The position numbers and the translations under genes were made by a program. The notes beneath the pieces were generated by a model that saw only the letters and a list, made by a program, of their open reading frames with translations, made no database searches and was not told the DNA's origin. A stretch of 64,000 nucleotides of DNA from Triatoma infestans (lineage: Eukaryota > Arthropoda > Insecta > Hemiptera > Reduviidae). Position 1 is the stretch's first letter, and each line of letters opens with the position of its first letter. Below are positions 28,923 through 40,493 of the stretch, one piece after another. The stretch is taken from the NCBI GenBank assembly GCA_011037195.1, contig JAAEAF010000393.1, positions 111,001-175,000 on the forward strand. The letters run 5' to 3'.

Positions 28923-31900
28923 TCAGGGAATAGTTCTATCTTTATTTCTATTGCTCACATGGCCAGATATTGTCCTTTGAAGTTCTTGTCTAAAGTATGA
29001 TACTGTTTGTTCTAAACCTTGTTTCAGTGATACCTGAAAAAAAAAAAAAATATGCTAACATAAAAATAATTTAATATAAAACCTATTTAAAACTTTGAAG
29101 AAACCTTAGGTTCCCAGTTCAGATACTTCTTGGCGCGCGAAATATCAGGTTTTCTTCTTTGAGGATCATCTTCTACTGCTTCTGTGCTCCCTATAGGATT
29201 ATTATTTCCAACTAGTTTTCTAATTATCACAGCAAACTCTGTATTGTAACAAATTTATAAATTAAAATAATGATTAGGAGGGAAAAAACTAGAAATCGTT
29301 TCTTTGAATGGAACTTCTCTCGCCTGGTAATCCGCGACATCATCTTTTTACTCTTTTTTTTGAGACGGTATTTTGATTCAAGAAAATTCTAAATCGGTAT
29401 GTTTCTTCACTTTCTATTAATGCTGTATTCGTGCCAGCATCTCGATAATGGAAATATAAGTTCTATTAAGAAAAAAATCTAATTTAACACGCACTATTTT
29501 CACTTACTGTATCATTTCTATCAATCAAACTGACTCTATACGTACAATTGTTGCGTTTTTACAACAAATTTAACTATGCTAGTATTATGTAACGAACTCG
29601 CCTTTGGGACGAGAAGTTCGACTGCAATGGGGGCTCAAACGATGGGGCTATACTAACAGTGAACCTGGTAGCAAAATTATAAATACTATACTATAAGGTA
29701 TATGGAAAACTCTTATTTTCCTGGAAGCCGATATTTAGTTGAAAAAATTAGAATAAGCTGATATTTTATCTTAATGAACCACACAGAATTAGACCCATAG
29801 AATTCTATAGTTGCTGATATGAATGCAATACTGGTTAATATAATATAAGTACAGCTGTCTATGTCTATATTCGATCAATACTTATTTGAACAACTTTAAC
29901 ATAAGCAGCAAAAATAACTTCTACTAACCAGTGATAGAATATTCAATTGGATTTCCAATATTAACTGGCTGAGTATAATTTGAAGCCATAAGGGCTATAA
30001 GGCCATCTATTAAATCTGATACATATTGAAACGATCTTGTTTGATTGCCATGACCATAGACCTGAATTGAAAGAAGTGGATTTTAATAAAAAAATAAGTA
30101 TAAAATACTATACAAGTGCAATAAAGTTTTGTATTTACTAACTGTAATTGTTTTATTGCCTAATGCTTGTAAAATGAAATTAGACACAACTCGGCCATCA
30201 TCTACATGCATTCTTGGACCATATGTGTTAAAAATTCTAGCAACTCTTACAGAAACTCGATCATGTTTTGAATAAGCATAACTTAAAGTTTCAGCCACTC
30301 TTTTGCCCTCGTCATAACATGCCCTAGGTCCTGAAAATCATAAATATCTTCAAGAGTAGGTCATTATAATTAATTAAAAAATAAAAGATTGCATATTTTT
30401 TTATAGTCAAATTTTATATATCCTTATTATAACAATAGGGGTATAAAAATGCTGGATAACATTTATAATATTATTCGTAGCATGCTTCATTATTTTGTTT
30501 GATAACCTCCCATATACAATCAACCAGTGTGGTGTGTGATATAAATATTTAGTTGAAGTCATTCACTATCTGAATTAAACTTCTTACTCTGACGATGGAT
30601 GGGAATCCGAAACCGGTCAGAACCAAAATAATGAAGGGCAGATCGTAGACATCCTTAGTAGTTGAGAATTTCTGAAAAAGTTCTTGAATATTGTCATGGC
30701 TATTCGCAATGTAAAATAAATTAATGGCAATTAGTATATCGAACAAAAAATTTAATTTTGATTCATGAAAAAACGAAATTGATATCGACTACTATTTTCT
30801 AAGATATTCGAACATCAATTTTTTTTTCCAATTTCTAGCTTTTATAAAACCGACACATTTCATTAAAATAAAGAAAAAAAAACCTGGTGTACCAGTATTC
30901 TTTCACGATTCTTGCCTTACATGAAAAACTCTCTTACAATAATTCTCGCTATCCTAACGTGACAAATTCTCTTCACCGTTGTGACTTTTACTAAATATTT
31001 TGTTATCCTTGTTGCTATCGTTAGCATATACTGGACATCGTATTAAACCCAGAGATTTCCTTGAATTTCTTCAGGAATATTTTCTGGGCAGGAATTGTGT
31101 GAAATGTTTGCAGAAATTTTGTTAGTCAAAATCCTCTCGAAAAAAATCAGGTCATAATAAAAGGTTTCCTGCATTTTAAACTTTGTGTTTTTGAATGTGT
31201 GGATGGGTCCGCAATGCTGGATAACATCTGGCATTTTATCCGTCGTAGCATGCATATCCATTTTGTTCCTGACCGGTTTCGGATTTTCATCCATCGTCGG
31301 AGTAAATTCACCAAGTTCGTGTAGACAACAGTAACTCATGTCATGTTGAAGTAACTCTCTACACGAACTTGGTGAATTTGCTCTAAGATGGATGAAAATC
31401 CGAAACCGGTCAGAAAGAAAATGAACATGCATGCTATGACGGATAAAATACCAGCTTTATGTGTTTTCTTCATCAATTCCATTATTATAAAAAGATTAAT
31501 AATTATAAAAATTTTGAAATTATTTTTTCTGCTTCATTTTGTGGTCATCAGATACTCAAGAATCGAATACTGCAAATATTTTGTTTAAATTACAAAAGAA
31601 TCCGACCGTATGGATGCTCAAATCAAAATCAGTTTAACAAAAGTAACATTTTTAGCTTCCTGATTTTCTGAAAACCAGTTCCAATAATTTTCAATTTTCG
31701 AGAAAGTGTTCTGAGGGTAATTTTACGTTAGACTTTCCTCTAAAATAATATTTTATTTTTTGTAATGGAAAAATTGTTACAGCGCTAGCAAATCCAGCAC
31801 GACCTTAAACAGAGTATGCAAAATCACTCCTAAACTCCTTCAATAGCGTGGCAATATAATTGCGACAGATTGATTCACAAGCATTTTCCTAACCAAAATC

Positions 31901-33009
31901 TTCTGAAACGTAGGAATTTAAAAGTAAATTCTGGAATGTTGTCCAAATCGCCCGATCACAAATCAAATTTTCTTTAAGGACATTAAGATAAATTACTGGT
32001 AAATTTCATACCAATTGGATTGACATGGCCCCAGTATGTTTCTGTTTGTGGATGAACTTCAGGATCTCCATAAACTTCAGAAGTGCTAGCTATTAATATT
32101 TTTGCTCCGACTCTTTTAGCTAGTCCTGCAACAGACATACTTTTTAACCATATAAGCTAAAAGAAGTTTGCTCTGGATAAAAAGACTTTAGTAAAGACAA
32201 TTTTCAAAAACGTTAATATAAATACTCTAATCAGTTCATTGTTATTAATACCTAGCATATTTATAGTTCCTATGGTGTTGGTCTTGATGGTTTTTACTGG
32301 ATTATACATGTAATGCGGTGGGGATGCTGGCGATGCCAAATGGTAAATTTCATCGACTTCGATATACAATGGATTCACTATGTCTTGATGAATCAATTCA
32401 AAATTCTCATGACCAGACCAGTGTTCAATGTTTCTTTTGCTACCAGTAAAAAAGTTGTCTACGACTATTACTTCATGTCCTTTCAACATCAACCGATCAA
32501 CAAGATGGGAACCAACAAATCCTGCGCCACCAGTAACCTGAGAATAATGGGGTTATTGATAACTATCTGCTTTATAGAATTTTTTAAGTTACCAAATTTT
32601 CATATATTACTTACAAGGATCCTCTTTTTAGTACGATAATTAAGAAATTTAACATTTGGAAATGGTTTAGGAACTCTTGTCTCTAAAGACATAAGTTTCG
32701 TTTCCAATGCTTTAATCCTTTCGTTTGCAACTGAAAGTTCTTTTGACAAACTTGTATTAAATGTAGGAAATATAATTTCCTTATAAGTTTCTGCTGGATA
32801 TTCATGCTTTACTTCAATTTCTGTATTATCCTGATTACTGAAAATCATTGGACTTAGGAGAACACCTTGAATAAAGCCATCATTTAGAGATTTAAAACAT
32901 ACATAGATTTGATTACTACTATAGATAAATAAAATTTATTATAATTACCACTCAAAAAAATGACTAAGTAAAGAATTGCTTTGAGTACTGAACGTTTCCA
33001 GATAATCAT
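28923..33009 (-). CDS. UXS1: UDP-glucuronic acid decarboxylase 1 (UDP-xylose synthase)
   Basis: Coding exons from the start: 33009-32949, 32865-32615, 32537-32252, 32125-32012, 30330-30143, 30061-29929, 29238-29105, 29033-28923; phase continuous, 425 aa, the usual family length. The enzyme converts UDP-glucuronate to UDP-xylose in the Golgi/ER lumen, the donor that starts proteoglycan chains. Visible features: N-terminal signal anchor (about residues 8-28, [13 protein letters not shown]), a coiled-coil-like stem, the NAD-binding GGAGFVGSH (107-115), STSEVYG (213-219), the catalytic Y-x3-K as YDEGK (243-247), and [20 protein letters not shown]. It is an extended-SDR enzyme and nothing essential is missing. 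Intron 4 (30331-32011) contains foldback repeats. The start is chosen because it provides the membrane anchor; an upstream non-coding exon is possible. Confidence 0.96.
29585..29665 (+). repeat. tRNA-Pro-like fragment, probable SINE remnant
   Basis: AACTCGCCTTTGGGACGAGA resembles the anticodon arm of a proline tRNA (TGG anticodon), followed by a degraded T-arm (GGCTCAAAC). No intact A box or acceptor stem pairs, so it is not a functional tRNA. It lies in UXS1 intron 6 (29239-29928). Confidence 0.32.
30575..30645 (+). repeat. Single copy of the GAAACCGGTC stem-loop motif
   Basis: CTGACGA (30589-30595), T, the stem GGAT/ATCC with loop GGGA (30597-30608), GAAA (30609-30612) and CCGGTC (30613-30618). 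It has the same architecture as the arms of the foldbacks at 14958-15251 and 31230-31452. Located in UXS1 intron 4, antisense to UXS1. Confidence 0.7.
31230..31452. mobile_element. Foldback element in UXS1 intron 4
   Basis: Inverted arms 31230-31325 and 31358-31452 (about 95 bp, roughly 90% identical by eye) with a 32-bp spacer. Each arm contains GATGGATGAAAATCCGAAAC followed by CGGTC: a GGAT/ATCC stem closed by a GAAA loop. The unit differs in sequence from the 15-kb foldback but keeps the same core. The short open frames at 31043-31432 (-) and 31388-31588 (+) are by-products of this palindrome. Confidence 0.85.
31640..31760 (+). repeat. Dispersed repeat family R1, fragment
   Basis: Contains TTTTCTGAAAACCAG and the GACTTTCCTCTAAAATAAT block seen at the 3' part of other R1 copies. 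A short fragment in UXS1 intron 4. Confidence 0.45.
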
Positions 33010-33999
33010 ACTACTCTAAATACTGTTATATTTACGTCATTACTCTATTGTGATAGTTCCAAATCTTATCCATACTCTGCTAATTAATACCTTTAATTTG
33101 CAATTTATCTCATACAGAAAATCATAATGAACTAACTGCGTGTAACATTTTCGCTTGTGAAATTTGACCTTCAGTAATGTACACATGAAGAACTAGTATT
33201 ATTTACAGCTTTTTAGTTGCTGTCACCTTGCCTTCATATATAATATTAATTATTATATGCGCTTGAATCGTATTAGGTTCCATACTATAATATTTTCAAA
33301 CTGGCATTTCACCATACACTCTTGGAACAGATGGTTTAAAAACAGATGTTTTCAATACCGTTATCAATACTCACTCATCCAACAAATTCCTTCACAAGTT
33401 TTACAGTCAGCTGTTGCTAATGCTTCAAACCTAACTCTCCCGTATTATTAGTGTTAAACTTAAGAGTTAAAAAGCATAATAAAGCAGTTAAAATATTTCC
33501 GAATGTTTTGGATAATAATTTATTAATCTTATTCCCTTAATGTGTAAGTTATAAATCATGTTTTTCAAAATTGCTTTATAAACAATTAATACATTGTTAA
33601 ATTTTCGTAATTGAGTGTTCACCAAGAAAATTATCACTTAGTAAATCAGAAATACCATCATTTTTAGCATTTAGAAACCCTTGAATCAAAGTGCATGTTA
33701 TTCATGGAATACACTGATAAGCCCATTCACACTTCTTTGATGGCCACGGATACGTTTCCTTCGGAAAAAAGTAAACATTTACACGTTTTTCAGCTATTTC
33801 TCAATTTTCAGAAGGCAAGTTTTCTTAATCCTTGGGTTTTTTGGCATCATATTCAATTGTATACCATTCTCCTAAAAATAAAAATATATTTTTTTATTTG
33901 TTAAATATTTCCAAATCGCCTATGTGGACTTCCAAAAGAAAGGTTCTCATCATTCTTAAGATTTTTGCAGTACAAGATTACAACTGCAACTGCCTTCCT
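33010..33999. promoter_or_regulatory. UXS1 upstream region, no gene recognised
   Basis: The UXS1 promoter must lie here or further right, reading leftward. No TATA box or other motif can be assigned with confidence. Short open frames at 33257 and 33695 lack any family signature. Confidence 0.35.
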
Positions 34000-34175
34000 C
34001 AAGCTACAAATTCTTATCAGAGATATTTCCGTGACAGCCTGCTTCTTTTTGTAGCCATCAACCAGTTTCGGGCATTTGCCCATCAGCATGTTTTTGTCAA
34101 AACAGTGATAACATAGACACAGCACAGAGCAAATTCAGATACATTTTCCAGCTCTGCGAAGCCAACCACAGAAGT
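34000..34175 (-). mobile_element. Linear copy of the foldback unit (GAAAC motif family)
   Basis: The reverse strand reads CAGAGCTGGAAAATGT, then AATTTGCTCTGTGC, CTGATGGGCAAATGCCCGAA, ACTGGTTGATGGCTACAAAA and GAAGCAGGCTGTCACGG. It aligns with one arm of the 15-kb foldback over its whole length but is not palindromic, so it defines the unit length at roughly 120 bp plus a leader. Its stem is GGGC/GCCC instead of the GGAT/ATCC of other copies. Confidence 0.75.
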
Positions 34176-35391
34176 GGTTTCTAGAAGTACATGTAACGAC
34201 GTTTACGACCGTTCTTAACCGAGATTGAGTCCTGCAAAATGTAATATTTTTATTATTTAAATCTTGTATTTAGTACCACTCCTCTGTTATATGGAATAGC
34301 TTCAAGATTGCTGAAGAGGACGCTCTGCCATGGTATACCGTTTTAAGCCGATTTTTACAGCTTGGAAGACCAAGAAAATAGTCACATCTTTCAGACAGAA
34401 GTAGCGTCTATAAAATGCTGTCGAGATCCAGAAATGGAGGATTTACAATTTCATGTCATAGTCTGAGCGACAGCTGAGAGCCATCATTTTCTACTGGTCA
34501 CTTCTCAGTAGTGGAATTCTCGAGCATATGATCACTCTCGTTTGCCCAAGGATATTGGATCGTAGGCGGCGCAATGTCACCCGGGAAAGCTTTTCAGAGC
34601 CCTTAGGCGACAGTTCAAAATGCCTCTTGAGTGCCAGTATTAAATTATGGGTGCATAATATTATAACTGTTTACCAAGATTTATTATATAACTACTTCAA
34701 AAAACTGTAGGTTCTTTAATATACTAATGGGCTTCTTACGCATTTTTTGTTAAAAACTAAATGCGCCCTATAATAGCTTTCACTATAATATAAAGTGGGT
34801 TAATTGGTTATGGTTCAAATTTCTGAAGCCTCTAAACAAATTCATGGTGCTGAAAGCTGAGTAGCCACTCTTCTATTCAATCAGATCTCTAGCAAACAAA
34901 TTTCGCTTGCGAATGGAAAGGAGAAACATTCCACACATGGTTAAGTTATCGCCAAGGAATAGAATTGTGGGACGGCCCTGACAAAAATGGAAAGACCCAT
35001 AATTGACACTTTTTTGTTCTTTAAGTATACATTAATTATAATTTTTTTAAACACTAACTAATCTGAGTAGGGCAAAAGGCCCTAAATCTTGTTGCCGTTG
35101 ATATTTTGTGGGAAGCAAAATACTAAAGAGAGTTAACATTTATACACAATATTGCTGAAGCACCTCTGTAGAGAGCAAATATTTCTAAAAAAAGAACGTG
35201 TAAATATAAAAATAAATTATAGAAATAATTCTCTTTATTTAATAACAAAATTTAACAGGTTAAACGATCAATGTTCAATAAAAATATTCTTGGTATCTTC
35301 GAAATTATTTACATATTTTTATGTAACTGTCATTACTTAAATAACAGTTTACATTTTTCTTTTCAAATGAAAAGTGATATTTGTTATTCCA
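34176..35391. other. Intergenic spacer downstream of separase
   Basis: The block 34290-34660 is GC-richer, with a fragmentary forward frame (34528-34710), and is probably old transposon sequence I cannot classify. The rest is AT-rich. A reverse-strand AATAAA (TTTATT at 35234-35239) about 150 bases past the separase stop is the best candidate for its poly(A) signal. Confidence 0.45.
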
Positions 35392-38300
35392 TCAAATTAA
35401 TTTAATAGGAATGCCTCTAGCGATAAATCCAGCACCATTTGAGAAAAGTTCAGCATGTTTTCTCACTTCAACAAGCGCTCTTAAAAGTTCTGGCTCTTTT
35501 TTCATTTCTTCATTTCTTTGCAAAGCTTATAACAGGAAAACATAATTTAATAACGTAATTAAACTACCATTTAATTTACTTCAAAATAACTTACTATTAA
35601 TATCGATTGGATCACCAGGTAACCATATATTTGCCAAAACTAGAGTCATTTTATCAACATCAGATGATGTAACTGGCCATAACATGCCCAACGTGCATCC
35701 ACTATAAATAAAGTCAGTAATATATGTAGAAAACATATTTACTTTTAGGTACATGCATAATACATTTATACAAAAAATTGAAGCTACCTCCCCGCTATAG
35801 CAAACTGCAGGAAATCACCAGTCATTTCAACACAACCTCCATGGTCCTTTAAGGCTACACTACTACATCCAAATAATAACTGGACTGGTTTTACTTTCAA
35901 ACGTTGAATACAATCACCCGAAAGATATTGGCATCCACTCCCATGGCCACAATATCTACACAAAAGGTTAACAATATGAGAATATGGTTGTATACCATAA
36001 TCATTAATATGAATGAACAACTGAATATGTCGAATTGTAAAAGATTACGTCCATCTAGCATAATGCGCTTAGCCGAGAGTGCAGCAGAATCCCACAATTC
36101 GCAGAAAGACCAGAGTCAGCAGGACGTTAAATCTTAAGAGTGCAAACTTCTTAGGTTATTACGGCTTTTCTAATTTTCTTTTAATAATTTGGTCGAAACC
36201 TATTATGTTATTACAATTCATATTATTTTTAGCAAAACAAAAGTACACTGGATAATTAAAATTAAAAATTCAATTTTTTTTTTATATTGTTTACACAAGG
36301 TTTTGCTATAAAATATATAGGCCGACTCTATACCATCCGAAATTGAAATAAGCCTAATTATGTAAAGAAATCAGTAAAAGAATATGGTGGTATTGTTCAT
36401 CTTTTCTTTTTTTTTATAAAAAAATATATTAACTCACATAAAAGCATTGCCATTTGTAAGAGCCTCCACCAATTGCTCTTCAGTGGGTTTCTGCCCGACG
36501 ATGCCAATCCATGATGGAAATCTTGTTTGAATGAACTTGGATAAGCGTTCCTCAACTGACCGAAGATCTCCACTGGGATTAAGGACGTAATAGCATATAC
36601 CTTTGCTGTCTAATTCTCTAGAATAAAAAAATCTGGTTTGAAACAACCAAACGACTTTCATTTACTCCTGTTATTACAATTATTTAAACATTACAAATGC
36701 TTCTTAAATTCAAATTTACATATTTATGCTAAAAATAAATGTAGAGCTAGGGGGAAATAAACACCTACCTTACTAATCTTGGTAGGTAAATAAAGATTTT
36801 ATTGTGAACTCAATACTTAGAATACCTAGTTTAAAGGAAATCGTTATAACGTTTTCAAGTAAATTCCAAAAAACTCAAAAATACAGAATTCTATCTATAA
36901 AAAAGATTTTACAAAACAGTTCTACACTAAAACAAGATATTCTTCAAATGTGAATTTAACAGTGCTTCTAAAGTATATTAATATACATTAATGGTAGAAC
37001 CATCTTGCATTGAAGTCGTTGTAGGGAATCTTAACGTTACTTCCCCAGAACCTCCAAAAAATCAATTTTCCCAGGAAAATGTTTCAAATAAAAGTGATGG
37101 GGATTCATTTTATATAGCATATGAAGTTATATAGTATATTCAGTTAAGTCCAGTCGTAAAAAACTGAAAAACATCAATTTGTACTTCCGGTAGATGAATT
37201 TTTCTTGTCAGACGCGGTGGTGATTCCTAAACGGAGCCAAATTTCAAGTTTGAGCTTTCTGCGATTTTTTGTTTTTGAGATATTTTATTCACACACACAG
37301 ACCATTCTCTAAACCCATTTTCTTCATAACCAGGAGATCTCAAAACTTGTATTTCCGGTGAAAAGTCAATTTTGAAAATTCGTCACGATCACAATACTTC
37401 TTACTCAAGTTTTAAGTAGTAAGTAAAATTTGGGGGATACTCTCATATGTCATATAATATGTAACATCATATAACGCTTAACATCCAATATAGTGTTACT
37501 ATGAACAATGAAAGCGAAAAAACAAAATTCATTTTCTTTTCTAGAAATAAATTTTTTAAAAGATTAATGCTATAATGTATCCTCACCTGAGGCCATTTTT
37601 TATTTCTTTAGAATGGATTTTATACAGTGCATGGGCAAAATGCAACGATGGAACTCGACTTATCGGATGTCTTCTCAACACGACAAGACTTTCCCAAGGA
37701 ATGAGATCCAAATGCTGAAATAAAAAAATAATAATAGGAATAATATGAATTTCTTAAATGAAAATGACAATTTATGCTTTAGAATGCTTGCCTCATCTAG
37801 TATAAGTATGACAGGATGTCTTCGAACAACAGCAAGACTCGGCTTATCTCTTTTTATTTCTGCTACTACATCGGCAATTTCATCTTGAAGTTTTGTATCA
37901 TCGGGATATAACTGAAAGAGCGCCGAATCTAAATCGTCATCAGACATATGAGCTATTCCTTCAGCTAATAAATATGTTAGGTATTTTTGCCTTTTACTGA
38001 CCCTAAGAAATAAATATCTCAATACAAAGGCGGCAATGTGAACAGTTTAAATTGGCCAACTAGGACTATATTTCTAACAATGCTTTTGCAGTATGATTAC
38101 GTTAGGATGCAGGAATAAACCTGTCTAAATTTCAAAGTAAATATATATTAAAATTGTCCTATTTTAAGATAATATTTTGAATGAAAGAAATAAAAATAAG
38201 AGAAAGTAAAAATATGACTTACCCTTCTCGTGAAGCCAAAATCAGATCTATTTTTTCTCTAATCCAAATAGAAAGACTTTTATCACAAATTGTGCCTAGT

Positions 38301-39523
38301 AATAAAATCAACCATTCTTTTAAACATATTTGTCCTATTTCTCGGCAGTGTTTCTGAAATAATAAAACTTCTTATTAAATATTTCAATTATAAAATAATA
38401 CAAAGGCAAAGGCTTTTTTCCATTAAAAAAAAAAAAAATACCAACTTCAATATCCAAAGCAGCTTCATTCCTTAATTTTCTAGTCAATTTACTTGAACCA
38501 CTAATTGTGCTAAGCTGTTTTTTTATTTTCCAAAAGTCAGAAATCAAATCTTGTTGAGCATTTTCAGGCCATTCCCTTTCTACAGTAACAGGGCATCCAA
38601 TTCTGCATTTATTGTTTTATGATAAGTTTTTTATAAAAAAATAGCAGAACTACATAACTGAAACTTAACTTACTCTAATTCTAAACCACAAGGAAGCCTT
38701 GTAAGATGGAAACCCTTAAGATATGGTGTCGTTTCTGCAATTCTCATTTTAAAAGATTCCATATTGTTGAATTCTCTTGTCAGTTGCACTAAGGTCCATT
38801 CTGTAATTATTAGGAATTAGCTAAACTCATTATACCACAATTTGTTTCTTTGAAAAATGTATGATAACAAGTAAAACTTTACCTGATGGCATTTCTTTTA
38901 ATCTTTGCAACATTCCTTTTGCTTCATCTTTAGCATATCCTTTCTCAAATGATATACAATCAGAGTAGGATCTAGAGAAGAAAAAGATAATGATTCTATT
39001 AAGAAAAACAAATCTTTACCAGAATGATTATTGTTGAATAAAAATTATTAAAACAAAAGTTACATTTAATTATTAAACGACAGTAAGAACTACATTTACT
39101 TCATAACTGTCAAAAACTCCAATAAGAAAAATCTTAACTCTTTACTAAAATAAAATAATAAAAATTATGAAAACAGGCCCTAAAATTCAAATTCACTGTT
39201 TGCAGATATACCCACAAAGCATCAGATGTCCTAGCGCTTTGAGTTATTGTAATCTGACGAAGCCCTATTCCATGAGATTCAGTTAAATTATAAATACCGT
39301 CGATTTCTTGCCCTTTTTTTAAATATAACATGGCTAAATGCCTTCTTGTATCTGAAACAAAAGTCCGTTATATGTTAAGTAAGGATAATATGAAAATGTA
39401 AGGAACCGTCGAAGTAAATGTATCATATCAAAGTTTCATACTGGTATAAGTTGAACTTGATATCAGACCATGTGTGAAATTCAAAGCATCTTTCATTTCT
39501 TTAATATATGAATCATAATCCAT
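35392..39523 (-). CDS. Sse: Separase, short insect-type form
   Basis: Exons from the start: 39523-39442, 39351-39216, 38971-38883, 38800-38674, 38602-38446, 38353-38223, 38002-37792, 37714-37587, 36617-36438, 35955-35788, 35701-35595, 35525-35392; phase continuous, 549 aa. Separase is the CD-clan cysteine protease that cuts the cohesin kleisin at anaphase. Hallmarks: LDEHLDLIPWESL (about 309-321), the catalytic His418 in YCGHGSG, the catalytic Cys444 in LLFGCSS, and GMLWPVTSSD. Vertebrate and yeast separases carry a huge N-terminal TPR superhelix; here about 300 residues precede the protease domain, close to Drosophila SSE (which works with THREE ROWS). Intron 7 uses a GC donor (GAG|gcaagc at 37791). 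Less certain are the donors of exon 2 (gtgggt) and exon 5 (gttggt), chosen to keep phase. The gene is head-to-head with ATM. Confidence 0.93.
36618..37586. other. Separase intron 8
   Basis: Largest separase intron; it holds a reversed R1 repeat (37000-37440) and otherwise AT-rich sequence. Exons 8 and 9 join in phase 2 across it, so no extra exon is required. Confidence 0.6.
37000..37440 (-). repeat. Dispersed repeat family R1, reversed copy in separase intron 8
   Basis: Read on the reverse strand: CGAATTTTCAAAATTGACTT, TTCACCGGAAATACAAG, a GTGTGTGTG tract, GAAACTTG-type blocks, TACCGGAAGTACAAATTG, and finally TTTTCCTGGGAAAATTGATT with GGTTCTGGGG. The same block order as 63580-64000 followed by 17800-18320. 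Confidence 0.75.
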
Positions 39524-40025
39524 AGTGGAATAAATTGAAATAATTATCTAAGAACATATGCCACGATGCAGTTACATACGTATGCCAGATTTCGAACCTT
39601 AACGTAAAATTTCAACTTGATATCTCTATAAGCAGATTGGCGCACTTATACCATTACCGCCAACCATCAGCATCTCAATAATATAAATGAAATGGCCCTA
39701 AAGTAAATAGTTAAAGAAGAATTGAATAACTAATAGCCCTTTTGTAAGTTAATCAGTTTTCATATCTTTAAACATTTTATATATTTCATTAATAATTATT
39801 TATTAATTAACTCCGGAAGGAGGTTACTAAACTCTAGAAGGTTATAATTATCGGGCTTACTGTTGCTTTAGTCTGCCTGTACCTGTGAGATAATGAAATA
39901 CGTGCCAAGCTAATAATTAAAAAGGATGCTGCGTTGTACCCGATTGTTATATTTGTAGATATGATTGCCTAGACTTATACCCAATAGTGCATAAATTACA
40001 TAATTTTTAAATACAATTTTTCAAA
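39524..40025. promoter_or_regulatory. Shared head-to-head promoter region of separase (-) and ATM (+)
   Basis: The two start codons are 502 bp apart on opposite strands, so both transcription starts and core promoters must fit here unless non-coding first exons exist elsewhere. The sequence is AT-rich, without an obvious TATA box or CpG cluster. A fragment reading TTTCGAACCTTAACGTAAAA then TTTCAACTTGATATC resembles the repeat-family wording seen elsewhere. That the arrangement is a true bidirectional promoter is inference. Confidence 0.6.
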
Positions 40026-40493
40026 ATGGATTCTGTGGTTACTGATTTAATTAATTGTTGTTCTTACATTGATTCATCTAAAGTTGCCGAAAGAAAGGTA
40101 CACAGTTAGTGATCATTCAAACAGATCTATCAAAAATAATTCTGCTTCATATGAAATTAATTTCTTTCAGAAAAGGGTAGAAGAACTGAGAACATTTTTG
40201 CAGAATCCCATTATTATAAGTCGTTTACATAATAAAAGTGATAATGACAAAAATACATTTAATTGGAACCATCTATACCAAGCAGTACACAGATCCAATC
40301 TTAAGGTTAATGTAATTTACTATTTCTTGAGTTGTGAACAAAATTTATTTAGTGATTAAAAAATATAATTGTTCATAGGAAGGGGAAAGATATTTGGAAG
40401 AAGAAGCTAAAGGAAAAACCACAAATGCTTCTTTTACGGCATTAAAAAATAGTTCAAGTTTACTATTATTAATAGCATCAAAAGCAAATTCAG
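40026..40493 (+). CDS. ATM: ATM exons 1-3 (TAN motif)
   Basis: Exons 40026-40097 (24 codons, ATG in AAAATGG), 40171-40305 and 40379-40493 (ends phase 1). They encode the N-terminal TAN region (residues about 20-40), needed in yeast Tel1 for telomere length and checkpoint function. The donors gtacac and gttaat are weak but phase-consistent. Confidence 0.93.

Noticed and set aside
31043..31432. 129-aa reverse-strand open frame with [13 protein letters not shown] wording repeated at 31388 (+)
   Set aside because: Both frames come from the two arms of the foldback; the repeated peptide reflects the palindrome, not a protein family.
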